From Variovorax beijingensis (lineage in GTDB: Bacteria; Pseudomonadota; Gammaproteobacteria; Burkholderiales; Burkholderiaceae_C), in assembly GCF_007828835.1 (NCBI RefSeq), contig NZ_VIVL01000005.1, positions 62,001-126,000 of the forward strand: DNA of 64,000 bases, written 5' to 3'. This document shows positions 50,821-59,070 of this stretch, piece by piece; within the stretch, counting starts at the first letter, position 1; every line of letters starts with the position of its first letter. The translations under genes were made by a program, and so were the position numbers. The notes below the pieces were generated by a model. That model was not told the DNA's origin, ran no database searches, and worked only from the letters and a program-made list of their open reading frames with translations.

Positions 50821-50997
50821 GGGATCCTTATTGAAATGGGTTTTCTCTGAACGCGTGCGAGTATGCCCGCCAGCAGACGAAAGCATTCATGCGCTGCGCG
50901 CGGGAATCGTTGCCTGCGCGTGCTGCGTTGTGGGCATTTGCGCGATGGCCCGGGCGACCGCGGCCCCGGAGGCGAGGGATTGAATCGGATGGTGCTG

Positions 50998-51178
50998 TAT
51001 TTGTTATAAAAATGACCAGACACGCGACCGATTCCCTGATCCGTCGGCGGTACCTCATTACATATACGGCATTAAGTCGCCGCAAAATAGTGCTCTATTT
51101 GCTATAATTTGTGCAGGTGTAGGCAATGCGTCAGCCAGGGCGCCGTTAGAAATTTCACATGAGTTTTTATAGCAAATA
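50998..51178. promoter_or_regulatory. Repeated TATTTGYTATAA elements upstream of hipBA
   Basis: TATTTGTTATAA lies at 50998-51009, TATTTGCTATAA at 51096-51107 and its exact inverted copy TTATAGCAAATA at 51167-51178, 7 nt from the hipB start. Three related elements in an AT-rich region fit a HipB operator array with bending or looping between sites. Confidence 0.6.
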
Positions 51179-51184
51179 AAGCAT

Positions 51185-51466
51185 ATGAACAGTCTGCCTG
51201 ATCTTGGCCGCGCACTCGCGCAACTGCGCAAAGAGCGTGGCATGACCCAAAAGGAACTCGCCGCCTTGAGCGGCCTGGGCCAATCCACCCTTGCACGCTT
51301 CGAGACGGGCGGTGTCGCCGAGTTCGGCTCACGCAAACTGCTGCGTCTGCTGGAAGTGCTCGGCCACGAGATGAGCTACATGCCGATGAAGCGCAGCTTC
51401 ACGCTCGATGACGCGCTGGCGGAGCGGCAACGCGCCTTCGCGCAGGACAGTGAAGCGCGCCGATGA
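51185..51466 (+). CDS. hipB: HipB-type antitoxin (XRE HTH)
   Basis: The product is 93 residues. The HTH lies at 8-60 (GRALAQLRKERGMTQKELAALSGLGQSTLARFETGG), with a C-terminal tail of charged helix. It binds operators upstream of its own gene and neutralises HipA. The stop overlaps the hipA ATG (ATGA). The region upstream holds three copies of a TATTTGYTATAA element, two of them inverted. Confidence 0.9.
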   Translation: MNSLPDLGRALAQLRKERGMTQKELAALSGLGQSTLARFETGGVAEFGSRKLLRLLEVLGHEMSYMPMKRSFTLDDALAERQRAFAQDSEARR

Positions 51467-52785
51467 AGCTGCACGTCTTCGTTCATGACAAGCCGGTGGC
51501 GACCCTGGAGTCTGCCGATGGTTTCCGCCACGTCATGGCCTATCACCCTGATGTCGAACCCACGCAGCTCGTTTCGCTGCTGATGCCTGCGCGGACGGAG
51601 TCCTATGCCTATCCCGACCTTCATCCCGTCTTTCGGATGAACCTGCCGGAGGGCTTCCTGCTGTCGATTCTGCAGGAGCAACTGGGGCCGCAGGTCGGTG
51701 CATCGCCGCTCAACCTGCTGTCGGTGGTGGGGCGCAACGCCATCGGGCGCGTGAAGGTCGCCATGCCCGGCGCCGATCCGACCCAGCCGCCCGTACCCTT
51801 CGAATTGAGGGAAATCTTGCGCGGCGACAACTCCGAGGCGGCCTTTGTCGACCTGGTGCGCCGATATGCCGTGTCCGGGGTGTCCGGCGTCGTCCCCAAG
51901 TTCCTGTCGCCGAACGCACTGACCGAGTACGGCAAAGGGACGCTGGCCACCGATCGGTACATCATCAAGGGGGCCACCGCCCGGCTCCCGGGCGTTGCGC
52001 TCAATGAACACCTGTGCATGGAAGTGTCGCGCCAGGCCGGCATTCCTGCCGCGATGACCGAAGTCTCCGAGGATGGCCAAGCGCTTGTGGTGCATCGCTT
52101 CGACTTCGACGAGGACGGCACCATGCGCAAAGGCATGGAAGACCTTTGCAGCCTGCTGTCGCTGCGGCCTGAAGAAAAGTACCAGTCGACCTGGGAGCGT
52201 GTGGTCGGCCGCATCAAGGATGTAGTGGATTCGCCGGCACAACAGAATGCGGCGTTGTCGCAACTGGCGGATCTGTTGCTGCTGACCTATGCGCTGCGCA
52301 ACGCGGACTGCCACACCAAGAACATCGCGCTGCTCTACACGTCGCGCGAGAGCATTGCCTTGGCTCCCGTCTACGACATGTTGACCACGACGGTCTACGA
52401 CGACTATGCGAAGAATCCGCCGGGTATGCCTGTCGAAGGGCGCAGCACCTGGATGCCGGGCAAGGCGCTGGAGCGGTTTCTGCAGACACGCTGCGGCGTG
52501 ATGCCTGCGCAGACCAAAGAGCGTGTGGACCGCCTCTGCGAGTCCATCGTCCGCGTGACCCCGCAGGTGGTCGAGGCGGCCGGCCGCTATCCCGGATTCC
52601 GCGAGACGGCCAAGCGGATGCTGCATGCCTGGAACGCCGGAATGAACAGCCTGCGCCTGCAGAGGACCTGGAGCCTGCCGTCGCTGGACGTCGCGATCAA
52701 GCGGGCGCGTTTCTCGGATGCGAAGCCCGCGATATCGGCCCCGCGGGAAAAGATGGGCCGCTCGCCGCTCCTGGGAAAGCGGTGA
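51463..52785 (+). CDS. hipA: HipA-type Ser/Thr kinase toxin
   Basis: The product is 440 residues, the same length as E. coli HipA. The N-terminal HipA subdomain (about 1-120) contains NLPEGFLLSILQEQLGP. The kinase part has SGVSGVVPKFLS, TDRYIIKGA with the ATP-binding lysine, NADCHTKNIALLY with the catalytic Asp and ALAPVYDMLTT with the metal-binding Asp. HipA phosphorylates glutamyl-tRNA synthetase in E. coli, which triggers persistence; homologues target other synthetases. All catalytic residues seem intact. It converges on the HAD gene. Confidence 0.92.
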   Translation: MKLHVFVHDKPVATLESADGFRHVMAYHPDVEPTQLVSLLMPARTESYAYPDLHPVFRMNLPEGFLLSILQEQLGPQVGASPLNLLSVVGRNAIGRVKVAMPGADPTQPPVPFELREILRGDNSEAAFVDLVRRYAVSGVSGVVPKFLSPNALTEYGKGTLATDRYIIKGATARLPGVALNEHLCMEVSRQAGIPAAMTEVSEDGQALVVHRFDFDEDGTMRKGMEDLCSLLSLRPEEKYQSTWERVVGRIKDVVDSPAQQNAALSQLADLLLLTYALRNADCHTKNIALLYTSRESIALAPVYDMLTTTVYDDYAKNPPGMPVEGRSTWMPGKALERFLQTRCGVMPAQTKERVDRLCESIVRVTPQVVEAAGRYPGFRETAKRMLHAWNAGMNSLRLQRTWSLPSLDVAIKRARFSDAKPAISAPREKMGRSPLLGKR

Positions 52786-52816
52786 TGCCCCGCAGGAGGT
52801 CGCTGCGGCGCAATGG

Positions 52817-53515
52817 TCAGCGGCCCGCCTCGACGGCATCGGCCAGTTCGGCCAGCGTGCGGAAGTGGTAGTCGGGCTCGGTGTGCTTCGATTCGATGGT
52901 GCCGCCGGACCCCTTCTGCGCATGGCGGCGCTCGATCCAGCAGGTGGCGATGCCCAGCTGTTTGGAGATGCCGATGTCGTGGTACTGGCTTTGCGCCACG
53001 TGCAGGTTGTCGGCCTGTTTATAGCCCCAGGCGCCTTCGAAGCGGCCGCGCGCGTAGGCGAAGTAGCGCGCGTCGGGCTTTTCGCACAGGGCGTCGTCGC
53101 AGCTCAGCAGCATGTCGAAGGGCGAGCCCAGCGTCTGGTCGAAATGGGCCAGCGCCCATTGCTGCGCGTTGGTCATCGTGACCAGCTTGAAACGCGTGCG
53201 CAGCCGCTTCAATGCCTCCACCGAGTCCGGGAAGGCTGGCCATTGCGCCACCGAATCGCGCAGGCCGCGGGCCAGCGCATCGCTGTCGGGCAGGCCCAGC
53301 GCGGGCGCGATGGCGTGCCAGCAGCGCTCCAGGTCGTCGGGGTACCAGCCGGCCTGGCCGTCGGCGCGTGCCCGGCGGTAGGCGGCCAGGAATTCGTCGT
53401 CGCTCACGCGGGCATCGGGCACCGCCGAGCGGAGGTAGGCAAGCATGCCGACCTCGAAATCGATCAACGTGCCGACGACGTCGAAAGTGAGAACCTTGAA
53501 ATCCTGCAGGGACAT
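52817..53515 (-). CDS. HAD-family hydrolase (haloacid dehalogenase type II-like)
   Basis: The product is 232 residues. The nucleophile Asp12 lies in LTFDVVGTLIDFE (DxxGT form), motif II is VTMTNAQQWA and motif III EKPDARYFAYARG. The C-terminal block LHVAQSQYHDIGISKQLGIATCWIERR is like that of type II haloacid dehalogenases and (S)-2-haloacid-like phosphatases. It follows the FAD-oxidoreductase gene on the same strand at a distance of 201 nt and may be the last gene of that operon. Substrate unknown. Confidence 0.87.
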   Translation of the reverse strand: MSLQDFKVLTFDVVGTLIDFEVGMLAYLRSAVPDARVSDDEFLAAYRRARADGQAGWYPDDLERCWHAIAPALGLPDSDALARGLRDSVAQWPAFPDSVEALKRLRTRFKLVTMTNAQQWALAHFDQTLGSPFDMLLSCDDALCEKPDARYFAYARGRFEGAWGYKQADNLHVAQSQYHDIGISKQLGIATCWIERRHAQKGSGGTIESKHTEPDYHFRTLAELADAVEAGR

Positions 53516-53716
53516 GGGAACAGCTCCAATCGAAATGGAAAAGGCGCGCAGCGGCGAAGAGACGACGACGGATGTCGTTCCACACGAGCATAGGAGCCTC
53601 GCTGTTCCCTTTCAGATCGAAGTGGGCATGCGAATCGGCATGTGATTCCGCAATCGGTGCCGTGGCGGCATCTTGTTTTGCCATGCCGGTGCCCGCCCTC
53701 CGAACCGGGCAGCCGC

Positions 53717-55141
53717 TCAGCGCGTCATCGTTCTCGCCAGCGTCTTCTGCGGCAGGTAGGCGCCGTGCGCCCGGAGCTTTTCGACCAGCACCTGCGTGTC
53801 GAGGTCGCAGGCCGGCTCGCCACTCGCGATCGACTGCGCGGCGGCGGTGCCCACGGCCTGTCCCATCATGTAGGCGGCCGATTGGGCGCGGATCGACCCA
53901 TGCACCTTGGTGTCGCTCGAGTGGCAGCGCCCCGCCACCCACAGGTTCTGCGAGCCGCGCGGCACCAGGATGCTGTACGGAATGCCCACGCTGTTGCCGC
54001 GGCCCAGGTTGTCCTTGCCGTCGAAGTCGCGCAGGAAACGCTCGTACTCGGCCTTGGAGGTGTCGGTGGGGTGGACGTCCGTGGGCCGGTTGTAGACCGC
54101 GATCTGGTCTGGAAACTGCCGCTGGTTGCGGAAGTCCTCGATGCCCAGCTCGAACTCGCCGACGATGCGCCGCGAATCGCGCACGCCCATCACCGGCGCG
54201 GTGGTCAGCAGCTCGAGGTCGGCGCAGCCGGGCACGTACTTGCGAAAGAACTCCAGATATTCCACCGCCAGCTTGCGCCCGAAAACCATGCCGTCCGACA
54301 GGCTGCGGTTGGACAGCGGATTCAGGTTGAACACATGGCCCGCATTCAGGCTGGCCGTGCGCTCGCCGATCTTGTTCATGCCTGGCATGAAGAGGTCGGC
54401 CTGCGTGAAGTGGCCGTCCGCGATGGCTCGTTCCAGCAGCTCGGTCTTGGTGCGGGCCTTGGCCGCGTCGATGCCGCGCCAGTCGTCGCCGTAGGCCGGA
54501 TCGTCCCAGCGCATGCCGCCGAAGAGCGAGCACAGCGTGCTCGGCGCGACGGTGTCCGTGTCGCGCAGCACGACCTTGCATTCGGCGCCCGCGAGCGCGG
54601 CCAGCGCGGCGTCGCCGGTTGCGTCCACGAAGGTCCGCGCCCGCACGTAGCGCAGGCCCTCGACATTGCTGAGCACCACGCCGCGCACGCGCCCGTCCTG
54701 CACGTCCGCTTCGATCAGCCGCGTGAAGAAGCGCAGCTCGACACCGGCCTCGACCGCGAAGTCGTCGAGGATGCGCTTCAGGTGCTCGGGCTTGAAGGGC
54801 ACCCAGCGATTGAGCTGGCCGTCCAGGAATTCGCGAACCACGTGCGGGCCGAAGGCCTTCTGGCGCCACATCGTCTCCAGCAGCTCCTTCATGAAGCCGC
54901 CGACCAGCATGCGCTCGCCGTCGGACACCGGGCCGAAGGACGCGACCAGGCCCGACGTGCCCATGCCGCCCAGGCAGCCGGTGGCCTCGACCAGCAGGGT
55001 CTTCAGGCCCAGCCGGGCCGCGCACACGGCCGCGGCCGTGCCGGCGGGGCCGCCGCCGGCCACCACCAGGTCGTAGCTGTCATCCACGGGGATGGTGCGG
55101 CTGAAGGAATATTCGGACGGAGAGATCATGGGCTGGGTCAT
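53717..55141 (-). CDS. FAD-dependent oxidoreductase (FAD_oxidored family)
   Basis: A 474-residue flavoprotein. The dinucleotide-binding motif YDLVVAGGGPAGTAAAVCAARLG starts near residue 23, with VEATGCLGGMGTSGLV directly after it, the mark of Pfam FAD_oxidored proteins. The second FAD segment is FVDATGDAALAALAGAE, and the C-terminal NLWVAGRCHSSD and GQAVGTAAAQSI complete the fold. Members often act on carbohydrates or organic acids and many lack an assigned substrate. The gene lies 21 nt after a Bug receptor gene, which points to a transported carboxylate as substrate. Confidence 0.9.
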   Translation of the reverse strand: MTQPMISPSEYSFSRTIPVDDSYDLVVAGGGPAGTAAAVCAARLGLKTLLVEATGCLGGMGTSGLVASFGPVSDGERMLVGGFMKELLETMWRQKAFGPHVVREFLDGQLNRWVPFKPEHLKRILDDFAVEAGVELRFFTRLIEADVQDGRVRGVVLSNVEGLRYVRARTFVDATGDAALAALAGAECKVVLRDTDTVAPSTLCSLFGGMRWDDPAYGDDWRGIDAAKARTKTELLERAIADGHFTQADLFMPGMNKIGERTASLNAGHVFNLNPLSNRSLSDGMVFGRKLAVEYLEFFRKYVPGCADLELLTTAPVMGVRDSRRIVGEFELGIEDFRNQRQFPDQIAVYNRPTDVHPTDTSKAEYERFLRDFDGKDNLGRGNSVGIPYSILVPRGSQNLWVAGRCHSSDTKVHGSIRAQSAAYMMGQAVGTAAAQSIASGEPACDLDTQVLVEKLRAHGAYLPQKTLARTMTR

Positions 55142-55162
55142 CGCTGGAGGAATTCTGTGGGC

Positions 55163-56152
55163 TCAGTTGGATGGCTTGTTGAGCGGCCTGGAGATCTCGG
55201 CAAAGCGCCGCATCTCGGACTGGATGAAGGCCTGGAACTCGTCCGGCCCTTGCGGCCTGACCTCGATGCCCATGTCGGCCATCGCCTTGGCCACGTCGGC
55301 GGTCGCCAGCACGGCAAGGATGTCGTCGGCCAGCCTGGCCGTCACCGCGCGCGGCACGCCGGCCGGCGCGGCAAAGCCGGCCCAGTTCACGGCTTCGAAA
55401 CCCGGCAGCGTCTCGGCGATGGCAGGCCACTGCGGATAGAGTGGGCTGCGTTCCTTGCTGGTCACGCCCAGCACCTTGAGCTGCCCCGACCGGATGAAGC
55501 TTTCCGCGGAGGACGCCACCGAGAAGCCGAGCGGGATCTGCTTGCCGATCATGTCGGTGTACATCTTGGCCGCGCCGTTGTAGGGCACGTGCTGAAGCTG
55601 GATGCCCGCCATGTGGTTGAGCATCTCGCCGGCCAGCTGCGCGGAGGTGCCGATGCCGTTCGATGCGAACGACAGCGTCCCCGGGTTCTTCCTTGCCATG
55701 GCGATCAGTTCGCGCACGTTGTCGGCGCCGAAGTCGGCCGGCGCCACGAGGACGACGGTGAAATAGCCGACACGCGCGATCGGCCCGAGATCCCGGGCCG
55801 CGTCGTAGGGCAGGTCCTTGCGCTGGGCGGCATTGATGCTGAGCGAGCTTCCGAGCAGGGCGAAGGTGTGGCCATCGGGCGCGGCACGCGCGGTCGCGAG
55901 CGTTCCGATCACCACGCCGCCGCCCGGCTTGTTCTCCACCACCACGGACTGCTTCCACCGGGCTTCCAGCGCCTGCGCGAAGATCCGCGCCAGCCGGTCG
56001 GCCGCACCGCCCGGGGGCTGCGGAACGATCAGCTTGACGGGCCGGGTCGGAAACTCCTGGGCGTGCGCCACCCGGGTCCGCGCCAGCGCGCCCAGCAATG
56101 CGGCCTGCAGCAGGCGCCGGCGAGACAGCCGTCCGTCCTCGTGTGCATTCAT
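55163..56152 (-). CDS. Bug/TctC-family receptor, Tat-type signal
   Basis: The product is 329 residues from the ATG at 56152; the frame extends 21 codons further up without typical features. The N-terminus LSRRRLLQAALLGALA looks like a twin-arginine signal, with cleavage after RVAHAQ. Motifs: RPVKLIVPQPPGGAADRLAR, VENKPGGGVVIG, SNGIGTSAQLAGEML and YPQWPAIAETLPG. It is the first gene of the operon with the FAD oxidoreductase and HAD protein, divergent from a LysR gene. Confidence 0.93.
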   Translation of the reverse strand: MNAHEDGRLSRRRLLQAALLGALARTRVAHAQEFPTRPVKLIVPQPPGGAADRLARIFAQALEARWKQSVVVENKPGGGVVIGTLATARAAPDGHTFALLGSSLSINAAQRKDLPYDAARDLGPIARVGYFTVVLVAPADFGADNVRELIAMARKNPGTLSFASNGIGTSAQLAGEMLNHMAGIQLQHVPYNGAAKMYTDMIGKQIPLGFSVASSAESFIRSGQLKVLGVTSKERSPLYPQWPAIAETLPGFEAVNWAGFAAPAGVPRAVTARLADDILAVLATADVAKAMADMGIEVRPQGPDEFQAFIQSEMRRFAEISRPLNKPSN

Positions 56153-56297
56153 CTTTCTTTGTCTCTGGTCTTGTCGGAGTGCCTTCATTGTTGTGAGGCC
56201 TGCTCGGCCCCGCAAATGAAAAGAATTGGCGAGGGCTTAACTTTTGGTTATGCACCCGCCGATCCTCGTCCGGCGGCATGCGATGGAGAATCCAGGC

Positions 56298-57245
56298 ATG
56301 AACCTGCGCCACATGGAAGTTTTTCGCGCTGTGATGCTCACGGGCGGCGTCGTCGGCGCCGCCGAACTGCTGCATGTTTCGCAGCCGGCCGTAAGCAAGC
56401 TGCTCGGGCAGATCGCGCGCCAGACCGGCCTGACCCTGTTCGAGCGGATCAAGGGCCGGCTGATCCCGACCCCCGAGGCCCATCTGCTGCACCAGGAGAT
56501 CGAGATCCTGTGGCGCGGCGTGGACCGGGTGCGCGACGTCACGCGCAGCCTGGCGCAGCCCGACACCGGCATGCTGCGCATCGCGGTGTCCGCAAGTCTT
56601 GCGCCTTACCTGGTGCCACAGGCCATGGCGCTTCTCCATGCGCAATACCCGCGGCTCAAGTGCCGGGTCGAGGTGCTCGTCGCGCCGATCATGGTCGATG
56701 CACTGCTCGATCGCTCGATGGATCTGGCGATCGGCCTGCTGCCCAACGACCATCCGAACCTCATTGTCGTCAAGCGCTACCAGTGCACGCTTGCCTGTGT
56801 CATGCGCAGCGACCATCCCGTCACGGCGCGCAAGATCGTCCGTTCGGCAGACCTGCGAGGCCATCGCATCATCACGTCCCCCGAAAGCAGCGCCTACGGC
56901 CGCAGCCTGCACCGGGCCTACGGCAAGGAAGCCGAGGAGCTCCACCTGGATGTCGAGGTACGTTCGTCGACGACCGCCTGCTGGTTCGCGCAGGCCGGCG
57001 TCGGCATCGCGGTGGTGGACCGCGCCGCCATCGCGGGGCAGACCTTCCACGGCCTGGCGGTGCGGCCCTTCAGCAGCAGCGAGCGGCTCGACGTCCACGT
57101 CATCCGCAACCGGTACCGCCCGATGTCGGTCGTGCAGCGCGCCTTCTGCGAGGCCTTCGACGAGGTCTGGACTCGGACGCCGGGCCTGGGTGGGCGGGCT
57201 CTCAGCCGGCCGCGCACTCGTCCGGAAGCTTCGCGATCACCTTGA
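56298..57245 (+). CDS. LysR-family regulator
   Basis: The product is 315 residues from the ATG at 56298 (MNLRHMEVFRAVMLTGG), with GGAG 9 nt upstream; an in-frame ATG at 56283 is possible. The HTH is GAAELLHVSQPAVSKLLGQIA. The effector domain shows LRIAVSASLAPYLVPQAM and FAQAGVGIAVVDRAA. The branch resembles NocR/OccR-type regulators (the MRxxQL start family) that respond to opines or amino acids. It is divergent from the Bug/FAD-oxidoreductase operon. Its last 44 nt overlap the end of the convergent RidA-like gene. Confidence 0.92.
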   Translation: MNLRHMEVFRAVMLTGGVVGAAELLHVSQPAVSKLLGQIARQTGLTLFERIKGRLIPTPEAHLLHQEIEILWRGVDRVRDVTRSLAQPDTGMLRIAVSASLAPYLVPQAMALLHAQYPRLKCRVEVLVAPIMVDALLDRSMDLAIGLLPNDHPNLIVVKRYQCTLACVMRSDHPVTARKIVRSADLRGHRIITSPESSAYGRSLHRAYGKEAEELHLDVEVRSSTTACWFAQAGVGIAVVDRAAIAGQTFHGLAVRPFSSSERLDVHVIRNRYRPMSVVQRAFCEAFDEVWTRTPGLGGRALSRPRTRPEASRSP

Positions 57246-57609
57246 TCTCGAACTGGAAGCCGTAGAGCCAGGTCACGCCGATGCCCGTCAGCGTCGGGTG
57301 CGGCGCTTCGCCCCAATATTCTGCGACCACCTTCCAGATGGTCTCGAACTTCGATTCGGGGTCGACGATGAAGACCGTCACGTCGACCACGTCGTCGAAG
57401 CTGCAGCCCGCGGCCGAGAGGATCGCGTTGAGGTTCTCGAACGCGAGCCGGACCTGCGCCTCCAGGTCGGGCTCGGGCGAACCGTCGGGCCGGCTGCCGA
57501 CCTGCCCCGATACGAAGAGAAAACCGTTGGAGCGGATGGCGGGCGAATAGCGGTTGCGCTCGTAGAGCGCCTGGCGGCCGGCGGGAAAGACAACGTTGCG
57601 TGCGGACAT
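57202..57609 (-). CDS. RidA/YjgF-family protein, atypical
   Basis: A 135-residue single-domain protein. The family core is readable: SPAIRSNGFLFVSGQVGSRPDG, QVRLAFENLNAILSAAGCSFDDVVDVTVFI, and the C-terminal FEIKVIAKLP. The arginine that binds the imine carboxylate in true RidA deaminases normally follows the P-A-R motif; here the place reads PTLTGIGV, so the Arg is absent. The protein therefore may belong to a non-deaminase Rid subgroup. It lies beside the decayed LysR copy. Confidence 0.88.
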   Translation of the reverse strand: MSARNVVFPAGRQALYERNRYSPAIRSNGFLFVSGQVGSRPDGSPEPDLEAQVRLAFENLNAILSAAGCSFDDVVDVTVFIVDPESKFETIWKVVAEYWGEAPHPTLTGIGVTWLYGFQFEIKVIAKLPDECAAG

Positions 57610-57749
57610 GGATTGGCTTTCTTTCCTGAAAAGGGAGGTTGTGATCGGTGGACTCTAGAGTGCGCGGCTGACTCTGAGGAATATTCCACTGGACTCAAAC
57701 GCGGCTAACCTATTGATTTCCAAAAGCCATCCAAAGAGTCGCACCCGGA

Positions 57750-58101
57750 TAGCGCGTTCTTGAGGCAGGGGAGCGCCAGGTAGGAAAGCACGACCATGGT
57801 TCCGACCATGAGCCGGCCCCTGCTGCCGACCCGATGGCACGCGCGGCGTCGAACCCTTCGTTGGCAAGGAGCAGCGCTTCTCTTGCGCGCTGGAAGAGCG
57901 CATTGCCGGCATCGGTAATTTCCATGCCGCGCGCCGACCTGCGAAAGAGGGCGTGCCCACCGCAGCCTCCAGATTTTTGATGTGCACCGACAGCGGCCGC
58001 TGGGCCATGTTGAGCCGGCGCGCCACCTTTCCGACGCTGCATTCCTCGGCCACGGCCACGGCCACGAAGTAGCGCAGCGTCCTGAAGTCAGGTGCTGCCA
58101 T
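57750..58101 (-). pseudogene. Truncated, frameshifted LysR paralogue
   Basis: From an ATG at 58101, the reading matches the amidase-operon LysR protein (49230-50129) almost codon for codon: APDFRTLRYFVAVA, then a two-codon insertion (VA), then RRLNMAQRPLSVHIKNLEAAVGTP. A 1-nt loss at that point moves the frame, another near the AIGS segment moves it again, and homology stops after about 115 codons at 57750. The remainder of the gene is absent. It cannot make a functional regulator, though the HTH part could still be translated. Confidence 0.88.
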
Positions 58102-58171
58102 ACGCTGTGCATAAGCCTTTTCAAGAAAACAGTATTGGACCCGATGGTGCGGCGCGTCAATCATTTGCGCC

Positions 58172-58258
58172 ATGAAGAAGTTTCCCCGTCTTCCGAAGTC
58201 CGAAATTTGCGAAATGTCCGCCGCGAGGAGCGCGCACTGGTCGCGCAGCGCAAGCTGC
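58172..58258 (+). pseudogene. Amidase gene fragment
   Basis: The ATG at 58172 begins KKFPRLPKSEICEMSAA, identical to the N-terminus of the amidase at 49160. A frame change follows within 20 codons (the expected LVAQRKL continues in another frame) and homology ends near 58258. The rest of the gene is not present in the window after this point. Confidence 0.85.
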
Positions 58259-59070
58259 TGCGGCGTCCGCCAGTTCGATCCGAACGTTGTGTGCGCGGGT
58301 CATTCCGGGCACCGAAAGGATGTGTGATGCCACCGAACGCGTTCGTGGCCTGGATGAGGCCTGCCGCGTTGGCGCCCGGTCCGGGATAAGTACCACACAG
58401 GTTCGAAATCGTCCTACCGCCTTCGGGGAGTGGCTGCTTGGAGTTCATCTCTCTCTCCTCAATTCCACCGCCGCGATAACGGCGCGGAGCCGGCGATGAA
58501 CAATTCCCCCAACTCCGTACGCGAGCATCGGCATGGAGGTGCTGTTTCTCCTTGCATCAGGAACCCGACATTCGTATCGCCGGAGCCGTGTGACTGTCTA
58601 GCGACAGTGGTGCAACTCACACGCTTTATGTCGCAGGATTGCCAAAAATTCCTCAAAATTCGCGCAATACAACATTGTTACATTGGTTAAGATTTGCATA
58701 TATTTAATCCAGCGGTTGACACCATTTTGGTGCGCGATGAAATTATGGAGGGTCGCAGCTCACTGTGTTCGCCGGTGATGAATTCGCTGAGACATCTCAT
58801 TGCAGGTAAGCGCATGAACTGTTTGCGCAGCTGCGATTTGATGAAGGGTGAGTCAAATAACAAATAGATTCCATGAGTTGAATTGAGTGCTGAACGGATA
58901 TTGAAGCGCTTTGGTGTTGGGGACAAATCAAACTGGCTGCCTGATTGATTGTGGATGCAAGCTGGGAATGGTGCGTCGCTCGTAGAAGCGGTTTTTGTTG
59001 AGCTGAACAATGCCTCTTCCCGGAAGAAAGGTGCGGAGGGGGCACGCGTTGCACTCAAGTTCGAGGAAAC
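58259..59070. other. Gene-poor, AT-richer stretch
   Basis: About 810 nt lack a supportable gene. Base composition falls clearly below the neighbours from about 58500 onward, with AT-rich runs near 58590-58760 and a TTGACA at 58716-58721 next to the dyad ACCA-TTT-TGGT. Short open frames on the minus strand have no ribosome sites or recognisable motifs. It may be remnant foreign DNA at the junction of the duplicated segment. Confidence 0.5.

Larger units (their letters stand above)
57750..58258. repeat. Inverted duplication, decayed copy
   Basis: Reverse-complement copy of 49076-49580. It holds the truncated LysR pseudogene, the conserved promoter and the start of an amidase gene. The spacing between the two divergent starts is 70 nt here and 69 nt in the intact locus. 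Confidence 0.8.

Noticed and set aside
53642..57265. A 1207-codon open frame on the plus strand
   Set aside because: It covers three real minus-strand genes (FAD oxidoreductase, Bug receptor) and the LysR gene in another frame; composition is His/Arg/Gly-rich with no domain.
58161..58448. A 95-codon minus-strand frame with a readable GTYPGPGANAAGLIQATNAF segment
   Set aside because: It overlaps the amidase fragment, lacks a ribosome site and I cannot match it to a family. It may be a remnant of another gene but does not support a feature.
58687..59058. A 123-codon minus-strand frame in the AT-rich region
   Set aside because: No ribosome site, no motif and atypical composition; AT-rich DNA with few stops on one strand is sufficient to explain it.
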